A program made the translations under genes and the position numbers. The notes under the pieces were generated by a model that was not told the DNA's origin, searched no databases, and saw nothing but the letters and a program-made list of their open reading frames with translations. 39,043 bases of DNA from Rhynchonema sp. JSB1_4 (lineage: Eukaryota; Nematoda; Chromadorea; Monhysterida; Xyalidae), in the NCBI GenBank assembly GCA_030248065.1, contig JASAMV010000807.1:1-39043 (forward strand), given 5' to 3'. Of the stretch, positions 1 through 13,260 are shown in pieces; the first letter of the stretch is position 1, and every line of letters begins with the position of its first letter.

Positions 1-2026
1 CTATGGATTTGTGAGCATGCTAAAAATTGTGCTCACATTTCTCAACTTTGAGGGAGGCGCATCTACCGTCACCAATATACTTTATAATCCAATTTGGCGC
101 TGTCTCGTTTTATGGATCTGTCCACTGACTTGCCCTACGCATGTCGCGTAAGTGTGCACCATTAACTTTTGGTTTATGTCCCATGTAATTTTGCACTGTA
201 AAGAATAAGACCACAAAACCAGCCCTGAACCAGTCCAGAACAGATCCCTGATGGTGCACCCCTTTATCATGGTTTCGCGATCATGACCAGGTGTATACCG
301 TACACCGTCCTTCAGAAACGCACAGGAAGCTTGTTATCATGAAAACATGCGCCCTTTTCGGCTGTTTAACTGAAATGAAGCCATAAAATGGGCTACCTCT
401 CCGTACACGCAGCTTGATCACCGGGGCTGCATCAAACTAGCGGTGTTTTAGTCTTTGAACATCAACATTACAAGCTCGAACATACATAGAGCATCAATAA
501 AGCAGCTTCATGTCGGTGTGTGACGGAGCAACTCCGGTTTATTACTGCCGTTATGAAGCAGCGCACTCCGGCATGTGATAAGCCCCCCGGGTGATGGGCT
601 GGCTGGTGCCCGGGCTACGGTATGACAAATTTTGTGCGTTTGTAATGGATCGGCAATGGTCGGCGAGCGAAAAAGTAAGAAATAAAGCTTCAAGGGTTTT
701 CCTTGAGGCGCTAGACGTAATAAGACACCTTTCATCAAAATCAACAATGGAAGACACGCTTGGTCTACATAAATCTCCAGATTTAAAATTTAACCCCATG
801 GGATGTATGTAGATCTGCAGATGTATAAATTTCAGGAAGCGATTATGACAAAAAAGCATGGGAAGGAGCTTCTCGATCAGCTTCACATAAATATTTTATT
901 CAGGATGTAAAAACGAAATTCATAAAATCAGAAAGGCGGAAATGCCGCTCACGATTTTCCCAGGCCACCGTGTGCCAGTCACCTATTGAAAGGTGCACAC
1001 CTAAATTGTCTTGTACTCTCTGTTTTCGACCTGTACTCGAGTGTGTTTGAGTGTTTATTCACGATTAGCATTCAGATTACAACAAAACACCACATTCTCT
1101 TATACGGATTCAAACATCAAAATCTATCTATCAATTTTGCACGCCAACTGAGCAGCAGCCAGTCGTTTTTTTGTGGCCGGCGCCTGGCGAGACGCAAAAA
1201 TTTGGAGCGAAGATTGATTTTCATGTTTCAACGCGAAAAAAACTGGAACAATTTGGTAAACATCACATGAGTATGCACTAGTGCCAGCCTATAAGCGCTG
1301 CGGTAATACAGGAGCAGCGCTAAAGTGTTGGTTAGATTGTAAATTTGTTGACGCTGACACACGCTGATAACAAAGCAGGCGTCTTCTGAAGCCGCTTTGT
1401 GCAACCAAAGCAAAAACTGATAATTTTTAGTAGCCCATTCTTGGCGGTAGTGAGCGGTAGTCACGTTATAAAACGCACACGCACACAGACTGACAAGCAG
1501 GTTATTAAGGCGACTGGGTACTCTCTTTAAAACACATAATCGTGTGGGAATTGTAAACAGCGCGCCGAGGGGAAATTCAATTAAATACGCCACCGCTGGG
1601 TTACGGTAGGCCTTATCTGGCCGGCAGTAAATTACGCGTCGGCGGCAGCGCACGGCTTCCAAACGCACGAAAGAGAGAGAAATAAATAAATGGATTTCGG
1701 AATAAGACGTGCAACGGAAGTCGTCAGTTAGACAGACCGAAAAGGTGCCGGTCAATCTTTGGCTCGCGCTTGCGAAAAAGTGGGGGCTGATAAAAAGTAG
1801 TCGTTTTCAGCTGACTGAGTACTTTTGAAAGCACACTAAAACGAAAAGTTTTGGTTACTGTAATACATTACCGTACCCTTTGGCAGGCGGCAGGCGCAAA
1901 CATTTACAGATTTACTTACAGTCGTGAGCAGCCGCAGCTCAGTAAATCTGGCGCATGGGGCACAAAACGCATTGAGGTTGGAAACAAGTTGTTTCGCAAA
2001 CACACACACGCAGGCGCCAGTGGGGA
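1..2026. other. Intergenic, no gene recognised
   Basis: I see no exon chain with good splice sites and no recognisable domain here. The longest open frame is on the minus strand at 1228-1755 (175 codons); it shows no domain, no signal peptide and no coding-like composition. The minus strand around 480-900 has an AATAAA-type signal near 547 and repeat-like sequence that could be an old retroelement end, but I cannot show paired ends for it. Confidence 0.4.
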
Positions 2027-2118
2027 TCAAATGGGGGAGGGTGGAATAAAGGATTTAGTCACTTTTGCGGTCTCAAATGGGGGAGGGTGGAATAAAGGAT
2101 TTAGTCACTTTTGCGGTC
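2027..2118. repeat. 46-bp tandem duplication, two copies
   Basis: Two identical 46-bp units stand side by side, at 2027-2072 and 2073-2118. Each starts TCAAATGGGGGAGGG and ends TTTTGCGGTC. Perfect identity points to a recent duplication or replication slippage. Confidence 0.95.
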
Positions 2119-4990
<2,872 letters not shown>

Positions 4991-5117
4991 AACTATACTT
5001 CGTTCTCTTACGCAACACGAAACAAATTTTCCCACGCTAATTGGCTCTCAGAAGCGCGCCAGCCAATCAGCGTGCGAGAATTTGTTTCGTGTTGCGTCAC
5101 AGAACGAAGTGCAGTTA
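4991..5117. mobile_element. Palindromic MITE-like element
   Basis: The left arm (4991-5046) and right arm (5062-5117) are inverted copies of about 56 bp separated by about 15 bp. Both arms read outside-in as AACT..ACTTCGTTCT, then CGCAACACGAAACAAATT, then CACGCT.ATTGGCT. The arms differ at several positions, so the copy is not new. I could not define a convincing target-site duplication, so the superfamily is unknown. Confidence 0.75.
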
Positions 5118-6424
5118 AGCGTTGACACTATCGACCAGTAGCAGTAGAACGGTAGCATGCGTGACAAAATGCCTGCTTCTATGCAGAACAGTAATGTTGC
5201 CAGCACCATAGTACTTTGTGTACATGTGGGCACAAGGTAAACAAGTCAAGTGAGAGAGAGAGTGGGCGTGAACGGATTATCCCCAAGCAGCGGCATACTT
5301 GAAGAGAGCATCACCATAGAGAGAGATGATCTCATATCGCACGCGCGCTGCTTGCTATTGTTCTAATCTTTATTGGTGGGGTTTACCTGGCCGGCAAGGG
5401 GACTTTTCAGTGATCAGGTATACCTACATACACAATTCCATGGATTTGAGACATGTGTACCCATTGTATTGCGTGAACTGTGGTCAGTTTCAAGCTCAAT
5501 GGTGGGATCGGATCGGATAATCCAAATCCCAAGGCTTTGTGATGTGATATCGAACTGGTATACCGATCACTTTGATTTGAAACATATTTACCATTGCTGT
5601 TGAGTTATGAACCCTTTACCCGGTTTTGTCTGTGCATCTATGCCATTATTATGTATAAGTTATCAGCAGCCGAGCCAACATGACAAGCAGGGCGATCAAA
5701 CAACAACGAACCATGCCAAGCCATATGTGTATGTGATGGCCAATTCAACATATTACGGGAATCACCAATGACACCAACCAGTTGTATTGACAACAAGACA
5801 CGTTACACGTGTCGAATATGGCTTGGTTGTGGAGCTACTGTCACGCAGTTAACCAAAAACACCACACATTGCAAATGTATAAACGTGTTTTCGATCCTTA
5901 TTTACGTAGGCACACGTTTCGGATTTGATCTTATCCGAAAAATTTCGATCTGGAACGAAAACCCATAAACAATTTTCGATCCGATCCAAGATTCCGATTG
6001 ATCCGGATCGAAAACAGCGGAATGATCCTTTACATAAACGCCGATTGCTCTAAATTCGACGCAAAATTCTTCTGTCGCCGGCTACCACTGTATATTTAAA
6101 GTCAGCCATTCAAATCTTCGTTGTGACACTGTTTGCACCGTTTCCTGCACTTTCGGCGAATCTCAGCGCATGGGTCGCAGCCAATCATGTGCCGACACAT
6201 TCGCTGCAAGTTATTCATCTCCTCAACGAAGTCGCAGTAGATTTGATCTTCGTCCTTGCAGCCTGCATTGAATACAATCTGTGGAACTTAGCGATTTTTT
6301 GTTGCCATGAACGAAACACAGCATTGAACAGCGCCATTCTTCGCCGGAGCCAAATAGAGTTTCTGTTTTTATTCGTGTTTCGACGACATTGACGACCAAC
6401 AAACTCCCAAGCCATAATGTTAGA
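5118..6424. other. Intergenic, no gene recognised
   Basis: No gene is supported. The stretch 5900-6010 contains degenerate GATCCGAT/GGATCGAAA words also seen near 12.2 kb and 33.9-34.4 kb. An open frame at 5768-5968 (plus) has several cysteines, but no start context or splice sites that make it believable. Confidence 0.35.
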
Positions 6425-8462
6425 GGCGGAATTGTACTTGTCCTCATGTGGACATTTTGTCCGCATGGACAAAACGTTGTTCTGGCCTAGGGCTCGCGCG
6501 GGAAATTTTTTTCCCGCGGAATTTCGCGGGAGGGAGGGAAATTTGCGGGAAATTTCCCGTCCCCGTTTCCCGGGAAATATTTTCGATTGTGGCATTTCCC
6601 GCGGGAAATAGTGCCTGAAAATTCCCGCGGGAAATTTCCCGCGGGAAATCGGCCATTTCCCGCTTTTTCCCGTCCTTCGACCATTTCCCGCGCGGAAATT
6701 CCCGTCAGTAATTCCCGTGAGATTTCCCGCGGGAAACGGGAAATCGAAACGATCAGATCATCTTTTGTTGGCTTTTCTTCTTTAGTATGGGTTGGAAATA
6801 GACTTTTTGTCTTTTTCAGACCTGTTCATGAAGATCACGACCCTGAGCAATTGACTCAGACTGCATTTTTCAACTTACAGCCAGTGGTTAATAAAAAAAT
6901 TTTTTTATTCAAACCCCATTTTTTTTTGAAAAAAAAATTTTTTTTTGTAATTTATCAAAAAATTTTTTTATTCCAGCCAAAAACTGCCAGAAACGAAAAA
7001 AAATGAGCGCTAAAGCAAAAAATAGTGGCATTTTTCTTCCATAACGTGTGGTAAGTGCATATAAAGCACTCACGACACGAAAACAATACTAAACAATGGT
7101 CAATGAGTACCAACAGTAGTCAGGTACACACCCGTACACTTCCTCCACGTGGTGTGGGTGCCTTGGTGTGGCTTTGTGACACTCAAGACGGTAAATTTGG
7201 GTGAAACTATTGCCTCTTGGTACACGACCAATGCAAATATGTGACAAACAGTGTAAATATAGAGTGAATATCACACCGAATCACTGCTTTCGGGTCTGTT
7301 GCATGGATAAATGCATGCCCACCCAGTCACATGTACATGTGTAATCATATGAGAGGCCATGTGAGTGTGTGCACTATGTCTAGATGCCACAAAACAACGA
7401 TTATGGCACCCAATACACCCATGGTAGGGTCGGGTGATGTTAACAGTAGCAATTTTTATCCAAAAAATAGCACTTTTAGAGCAAAAAAATAGAGAAATTT
7501 TCGAATTTTGAAATAATAAAAAAAAAATTTTTTTTTTAACTTTTGGAACGAATTTTTTTTTAATTTTTTTTTTAAAAAAACACTGCTTACAGCTAGCGGC
7601 TCACGCACTGAACCGATCAATCAAGAAATTTAGGGATTTAATGGCACGTGGGTGTAACTAGAATACTCGCTTGAACGTGCCCCAGCATGAACAGGCCTTT
7701 ATTCTTGGTAAATGCTGTTATACAGTTGTTGTTCATCCTCCAAAGGGCAACTTCACCTTTAAGTGCCCTTCTTTTACTTTGCCAGTTTACATCAACAGAC
7801 AGCAGGAATTGTCATCCACTTTTTAAAACATCAAAAGTATATTTTTAAAACACCTAACATCACTTATAGCGGACAGCTATTGCGTTAGTAACTTCTCAAA
7901 CCAAAAACTAGGGTGGGAAATTTACGGGAAATATCTGTTTTCCGCGGGAAATTTACGGGAAATTCCTATTTTCAGCGGGAAATTTAAGGGAAATTCGTAT
8001 TTTGGGCGGGAAATCTGCGGGAAATATCACCATTTTCCGCGGGAAATTTCCCGTTTTCCCGCATTTCCCGCGGGAAATTTCCCGCGGGAAATGGGCCTTT
8101 TCCCGCAATTTCCCGTCCTTCAAAATTCTGAAAACCATTTCCCGCGACATTTCCCGTCCTTCAAAATTCCAAACTTCCATTTCCCGCAAGAATTCCCGGA
8201 CCTTGGGGAAAGCGGGAAATTTCCCCAACTTTTCCCGTCCTTCAAAAAAATTTCCCGCGCGAGCCCTATTCTGGCCGTAGTTTCTCGATTGTTGAACCTT
8301 CAGCTTTGACCAGCTTACTAGTTGTTTCCATAGGGCTGCTGAACAACTGTTACGATTTTCGGAGCTATTGCTGCTACCAATTGCAAAAAATGATCAATAC
8401 AAAGTTCAATCAATACGTCCATGCGCACAAAATGTCCACATGAGGACAAGTATAACTCCACC
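6425..8462. mobile_element. Older inverted-repeat element split by the hAT-like insertion
   Basis: A 46-bp sequence at 6425-6470 (starting GGCGGAATTGTACTTGTCC, ending CGCATGGAC) recurs inverted at 8417-8462 with only four or five differences. Subtracting the hAT-like insertion and one copy of its 8-bp duplication leaves an ancestral element of about 249 bp with 46-bp terminal inverted repeats. A TTA lies just outside each end when read inwards, but it is not an exact target duplication, so classification stays open. Confidence 0.7.
6488..8268. mobile_element. Non-autonomous hAT-superfamily-like transposon, 1781 bp
   Basis: The element starts TAGGGCTCGCGCGGGAAAT and ends with its inverse, giving an inverted repeat of about 25 bp. 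It is flanked by a perfect 8-bp duplication, TTCTGGCC, at 6480-6487 and 8269-8276. An 8-bp duplication with a YAGGG-type end is the signature of hAT elements. Both subterminal zones (about 6488-6738 and 7912-8268) are packed with GGGAAATTTCCCGCGGGAAA-type palindromes. The middle (6740-7910) holds long A/T homopolymer palindromes and no transposase frame, so movement would need a transposase supplied elsewhere. Confidence 0.9.
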
Positions 8463-8562
8463 GTAAAGGTCACATGTTTCCCGATACGTTTACAATAGAC
8501 ACGACTAACCACATCGACGTTCATGCTGTGCGGGCGTGTCATGAGTGGGCGCGCCGCTCGAT

Positions 8563-8905
8563 ACCTGAAACAGTGGAAACTTGAAACAGTGAATGTTTGA
8601 AATGGTGGAAACATGAAACTGTGCAAACCAGAAGCGCTGGAAACACGAAACAGTGGAAACCAGAAACAATTGAAACCTGAAACGCTTGGAAAGCGGAAAC
8701 GTTGGAAACACAGGACCAGGCGTCATAGAAACACGAAACAGTGGAAACTGGGCAGTCGAAACCTGAAATGTAAAGCCTAAGACAAGGAAAACCTGAAACG
8801 GATATCTCTAACTGAAACACTGGAAACCTGAAATCTGTAGTGGGCACCGGAAATAATGGAACATTCCGCGATAAAAAAGCACTTGAAAGCATAATATGGA
8901 AACTT
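8563..8905. repeat. Degenerate GAAACAGTGGAAAC minisatellite
   Basis: About 340 bp consist of 14-16-bp units around the core tGAAACagTGGAAAC, for example at 8566, 8648, 8734 and 8813. Copies are diverged and irregularly spaced. Open frames over it, rich in Phe, Val and Ser on the minus strand, come from the repeat. It lies directly downstream of the minus-strand cysteine-rich peptide gene, whose stop codon is at 8940-8942. Confidence 0.85.
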
Positions 8906-8939
8906 CACCCGTTTCATGCATAAGCATAAGCCCGAAACA

Positions 8940-10817
8940 TCAGCGACATCCGCTAACCGCTGCGAATTCCGACGCCGACAGACTGTCACAATGTCGATTG
9001 GGACAACCAGTGCACCCGCCCGGGTACACGTAGATGCCGGCCGGGCCGATCTCCGTGGTTTGAGTCGTGACCTTCTCGCACTCGCATGGAATCGGTTTGC
9101 TGAAATGAACGGAGGCTAGGTGGTATGACGCGAACATACCGCACATGAAATGGTCGCACAATGATCATATAAGAATTCAACAAATCAAATCTGATTTTCA
9201 CGTTCAGTTACTCTTAACCACTATGCTATTTGTGATCCTCACAAAACATTTTCAGCTGAAAATAATCTAACAGAGCACACACGTTGCTGCGGGTCTGAAA
9301 CATTTTACTGACTGCATTCTTTATGGTTGCGCAACGCAACGTCATTGCGCCGTCACCATCCTGCTTCACGATTCAGGAAAAAAAGTTTAATCAAAAATTC
9401 TTATAAAGTCATTGTGCGACCGATACATAGCTACATATGCACAAACAGTGCATATATAGCCGCGATCAATTTCATAAGCGCACCGCACAATATGATGGGA
9501 AGAATGTATAGTCAAGCACTCTTCAAACTCTGCAATAACCCTGTTGCACTAACACGTAATCCATGGCACAGTTATCATGCCACTTCATGCCCGCTTCGGT
9601 GCACGGCGCACTCGGATCCGTTTTCTGCCCACAACAACCATCGGCGATCGAGTTCGCTGACCCGAGCAACGCTGACTCGTCCACTGCAGCAGACACGCAA
9701 GCATGTTCGGTTAGACAGGGGAAAAAATTAAATTTTCGCTTTAAAATGAAAAAGTCTCGGTTGATCGTTCCGATCTGATATCCCAGTAACATACATACGT
9801 ATGTATAATTTTGATACCAGCGGCCTTAAGCGATGAGTTGGTATGACAGATTTGTGATGGTAGATCACAATGTGGTCAAAACAGATTGAGGATGGCACCC
9901 ACTGATGGCACTCGGTATGTATCAGATTGGCTGCAGATATAGGCGTCTGAGACCTGATCAACTATAGGACAAACTAGGACAGCTATAATTGGTTCCCGAT
10001 AAAATGGGGCTCGGTTCAACTGGAGGTCAGGCCCCATTTGATCGAGTCCCCTTGACGGGCCCCACCTTCCATCTGTACCTAACAGTTGTCCAGGCCCTGT
10101 TCTGTATCTGTATGAGAGTATAGAGCATTAAACCCGTATACCTCGAAGGTTCTTCGACTCCAGACATCGTCTGAAATAGCCCTCCATCTGCAGTCGACAC
10201 ACTTTCTCAATATTGCAGGCACTCAGCCTGCAAATGCTGGGCTTGATCAGGTCGAACTTGGTGCATCCGCCACCGGTACAGCATTGTCGGGCAACGTTCC
10301 GCTGGGCAGCACGCTTGGCTCGGTGGGAAGACTCGCCATCGCAGTAGCAGTAAATGCGCATGAATTTGACGAACCGATCTCCGCACAAAGTGACTGCAGG
10401 TCGAAAACAACAATACAACAGCGGTATGAACCTCATCGTTTCTTCGCGCTTCCTGACCAGTGTAAAACGTGATCTCGCATGCAGTGCACGCTATGAACAA
10501 CTTTTACGCTGGTCAAGCCAAAATAGTGGGAAAGTTGTGTTATGGCAATCAGAGTTGACGGCACCGCTACAGCATACTCAGAACGAAAGGTTTGGGAATA
10601 TCCGTAATTAGATAACCGCTGTGATATTGACATACACCCCAATAGTAGTAGTTCATGCAGTAGCCTTGATCACCCGACGTGCAACTTATTGTTTTTTTTT
10701 CAATAAACGTCTACAATCAACTATATACCTATGGTATCACCAACATTTTTGTCCTTGACCGTCAACGTGTGCGATAACACACAATGCGCTGACAGCAACA
10801 ATCAGTTTGATCGCCAT
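8940..10817 (-). CDS. Secreted cysteine-rich precursor with insulin/relaxin-like B and A chain motifs
   Basis: Four minus-strand exons join in phase: 10817-10745, 10393-10142, 9683-9554 and 9099-8940, 615 nt for 204 residues. Exon 1 encodes a signal peptide starting MAIKLIVAVSALC, with a good start context (A at -3, G at +4). Mature sequence begins near residue 21. The segment TLCGDRFVKFMRIYC (Cys28 and Cys40, 11 residues between) fits an insulin/relaxin B chain. A short linker ends in Lys51-Arg52, a dibasic cleavage site. An A-chain-like segment follows, NVARQCCTGGGCTKFDL (Cys62, 63, 68) and then Cys79, with one and two residues more than the usual spacing. Unusually, about 120 more residues with a dozen cysteines follow, including Cys157-x-Cys159 and GGCTGC (181-184). 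The coding model is well supported by phases; the insulin family call is an inference, and another cysteine-rich secreted family is possible. Confidence 0.72.
10455..10514. repeat. 60-bp hairpin repeat, copy 1
   Basis: GACCAGTGTAAAACGTG at the left pairs with the inverted right end AACTTTTACGCTGGTC. The same stem with a different loop recurs at 13028-13084. This copy lies in the first intron of the cysteine-rich precursor gene. Confidence 0.7.
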
Positions 10818-11735
10818 TTTTGTTCATTGCAGTGTTGGAAAATGCAGAATGAACCAAGAAATAGCAAAAGAAGTCGTGGGTTTCTTCAAAAATTGGTGTG
10901 GGAATTTTTTTGTTGAAATGATCTAAATTTCAAAACAGCTGCAGGAACGCACCTTGCTCTTGGATAATCCAGCTTGGTGAGGCCAGCTGCGGAAACTGAC
11001 TTCAGTTTTCACTTCATCTTACAGATATCCGTTCCTATTGTGCCTGCTTGCACGACCCAAGACGCAAATCTTTCAATCAACAAGAACGTAAGTTCACTGA
11101 AACACAAGTAGTAAAGCAGCGAGAGACACGAGTTGGCCGATTCGGATCCCCGATACATACCGTAATATTCTTACAGCGACGCGCGGCGTTTTGTAAAAAC
11201 AGTTCAACGTTTGAATGTACATGTAACCTCGGGCGAGCTTTATGTCAGAGCCTTCGGTTCTTCATATAGCATTTTTTGCAAGGTCGAGATTCAGACAATG
11301 ATGTTGAAAATATAGTGCGAATGCCGCTACCGGGCCAGGGCGCACGTGAGGCAAGGAAGGGTCACAAAAATGTTACAGCTCCAACAGCATGAGATTGTGC
11401 TTGATTGAATTCAGTCGATCCGAATCTTGGTATTTCGATGACACTGCCATTCTTTCATTGATGTTATATTTTATTAATTATTTTCTAATCGAAATGACAG
11501 AGTGGGCCGAAAAATAGAAACCCACCACATGAGGGGCAATTGCAACATCGAGCATTGTCACAGCGCTGTGTTTGGTTGCGCCGGGAATAATTGGATATTT
11601 AGTGATTATTAGTTGATAGTGTTGTTGAGCATGAAGAAGTGCTGCCCCGTCGTAAATGTGAACGGATAAAAAAGCAACAAACTTAAAATGTTTATGTGTG
11701 TGCAAAGCAGTGTCCCAAGGAAAATCTAATATGTA
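10818..11735. other. Intergenic region upstream of the cysteine-rich gene, with a possible plus-strand exon pair
   Basis: The upstream promoter of the minus-strand gene should lie here, but I recognise no element. On the plus strand, 11025-11087 is bounded by a strong acceptor (CATCTTACAG) and a strong donor (GTAAGT). 11177-11269 follows another good acceptor (ATTCTTACAG) and ends in a stop. The two join in phase and encode about 51 residues with cysteines spaced C-x7-C-x-C-x6-C, reminiscent of the end of an EGF-like module. No start exon or signal peptide is found, so this may be part of a gene or chance. Confidence 0.25.
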
Positions 11736-11923
11736 CAGTTCCGGGTGCAATTCTAGGCTGAAAGTTGAAGTCGCGTGCACGCGCGTGCGAAACAGTGCAA
11801 AGTACATATATAGGCAAAAGTCGAAGTTTTGCGCGTGCGCTCCCTATGTTTTAGCACTAGGAAGTCGCGTGCACGCGCGTGCACGCGACCTCAACTTTCA
11901 GCCTAGAATTGCACCCGGAACTG
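11736..11923. mobile_element. Tc1/mariner-like MITE, 188 bp, nearly palindromic
   Basis: The element begins CAGTTCCGGGTGCAATTC and ends with its inverse; the inverted arms run about 54 bp with one mismatch in the outer part. TA dinucleotides flank both ends (11734-11735 and 11924-11925), as expected for a Tc1/mariner TA target duplication. The inner arms contain alternating GCGTGCACGCGCGTGC. There is no coding capacity, so it would depend on a transposase supplied in trans. Confidence 0.82.
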
Positions 11924-13027
11924 TAGCCGGCGCGGTGTGCAATGCATGTGATTTTCGGGGAATGCAATGAATGCTTTCGAAAGCTGACGCTTCACATCAA
12001 CATTTTGCACCGCATACCGGATCTTTAGTCACTCCGTTAGCTATACATATTGAATGTTCTGCTGTCATATTGAATAGCATTTCTACCTGTCTTTTCCCTA
12101 TCTTTCCTCGTATTCCGAGTACGTACGTGAAATATACGACTAGGATTAGGATGCATGCATGATGTGGGGATCGAAAAGGATTTAGCTTTCAGGATCGAGA
12201 TTCGGGGTCGGAATCAAAACACCCTCCTTAACCCGAATTCACTAATCGGGATCCCGTTCGATCCCCCACATTCTATTTCGGGCTACCATGCTGATACCAA
12301 CTCACAAGACCGAAATCACCGCATTAACGCTTCATCATTGAACATTTGTACCGTTGAATTTTGTGCTCACGAGGATTATGGGCTTGTAAAGTCACAGCGA
12401 CGCTGCTCAACACCAAGGAGACGCTGGTGTCGCCGGTGAAATCCATTTCGACGGTTGCCTGCTTCTTGGTCAACTCTGTGTCGCCGAGGGCAGACACATC
12501 ATGCAATGTTTGCTTCTAGCTCTGCTCCTCAAGTATCATTTCTACAGTTTTTAATGTTTGTTTCAGCCCATACGTTGCTCGTATTGTACGCGTTTGTTTA
12601 ATAAAATAATTCACTTCGCGGCGTTACGAAATAACGCACCAAAAAACTATCCCCAGACGTTTTCATAATTTTATTGCATTTTCGCCTCGATTTTTGCCCA
12701 AATTTCAAAATTATAGATGGATTGGTACAAACGTCGGGTTACATAAAACACGTCTTCCTGAACAAAGTAATGAGACAAATGTGTTTCCCAATGTACATAC
12801 AATGTGATCACACGCAATAAGACAATTGACTAAAGCACCTCCCCATGACTAGATTGCACAAAAATTGCTGTGTAAATACTAGCTAAAAATTTGATTTTCA
12901 CAATGTGAAGTTTCTATCAAATTAGCGTAAAGTTTAGTATGAATCCTGGTGATCGGAAGGGGTCTGCCTTTGGTGACGTGGTGGGTTTGTATTTTCGGAT
13001 AAAAAGGGTTCGGATGTCATCGGTTTC
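11924..13027. other. Intergenic, with one possible minus-strand exon
   Basis: On the minus strand, 12515-12371 is open between a CTAG acceptor and a GTGAGC donor. It would encode about 48 residues, including LHDVSALGDTEL and VEMDFTGDTSVSLVL, with coding-like codon composition but no family I recognise. It belongs to neither flanking gene model as built. The stretch 12170-12265 has degenerate GGATCGAGATTCGG / CGGGATCCCG words that also occur near 33.9 and 34.4 kb. Confidence 0.3.
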
Positions 13028-13084
13028 GACCAGCGTAAAAGGTGTTACTAAATAATTTTGAACTTAACAACATTTACGCTGGTC
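13028..13084. repeat. 57-bp hairpin repeat, copy 2
   Basis: GACCAGCGTAAAAGGTGTTA pairs with the inverted right end TAACAACATTTACGCTGGTC. It shares its stem, but not its loop, with 10455-10514. The copy lies about 180 bp downstream of the stop codon of the minus-strand CLIK gene. Confidence 0.75.
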
Positions 13085-13260
13085 ATCTCATATATGCACA
13101 AGTGTGCAGCACCAGTACATTAGCATAAGTCTCCGTGTATCATCGGTCCAAGAAAACCAGTTTGCCAGTGAATCATATGACATCCTTAGTTCAAGAAACT
13201 GGGGAGTTCCTGACGCGGATTCCTACCGATGACCACGTTTGACAAAGTGCTTCCCCCACA

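Noticed and set aside
1228..1755. 175-codon minus-strand open frame
   Set aside because: No domain, no signal peptide, no splice context, and amino-acid composition like random sequence.
5768..5968. Possible Kunitz-like cysteine pattern
   Set aside because: Only a partial, loosely spaced cysteine pattern with no GT-AG context or signal peptide.
6215..8309. Arg/Phe/Pro-rich open frames in and around the hAT-like element
   Set aside because: They translate the GGGAAATTTCCCGCGGG palindromes, are open on both strands, and show no transposase motifs.
10731..10916. Cysteine-rich plus-strand open frame
   Set aside because: It is antisense to the signal-peptide exon of the minus-strand gene, whose start context and phase fit the downstream exons much better.
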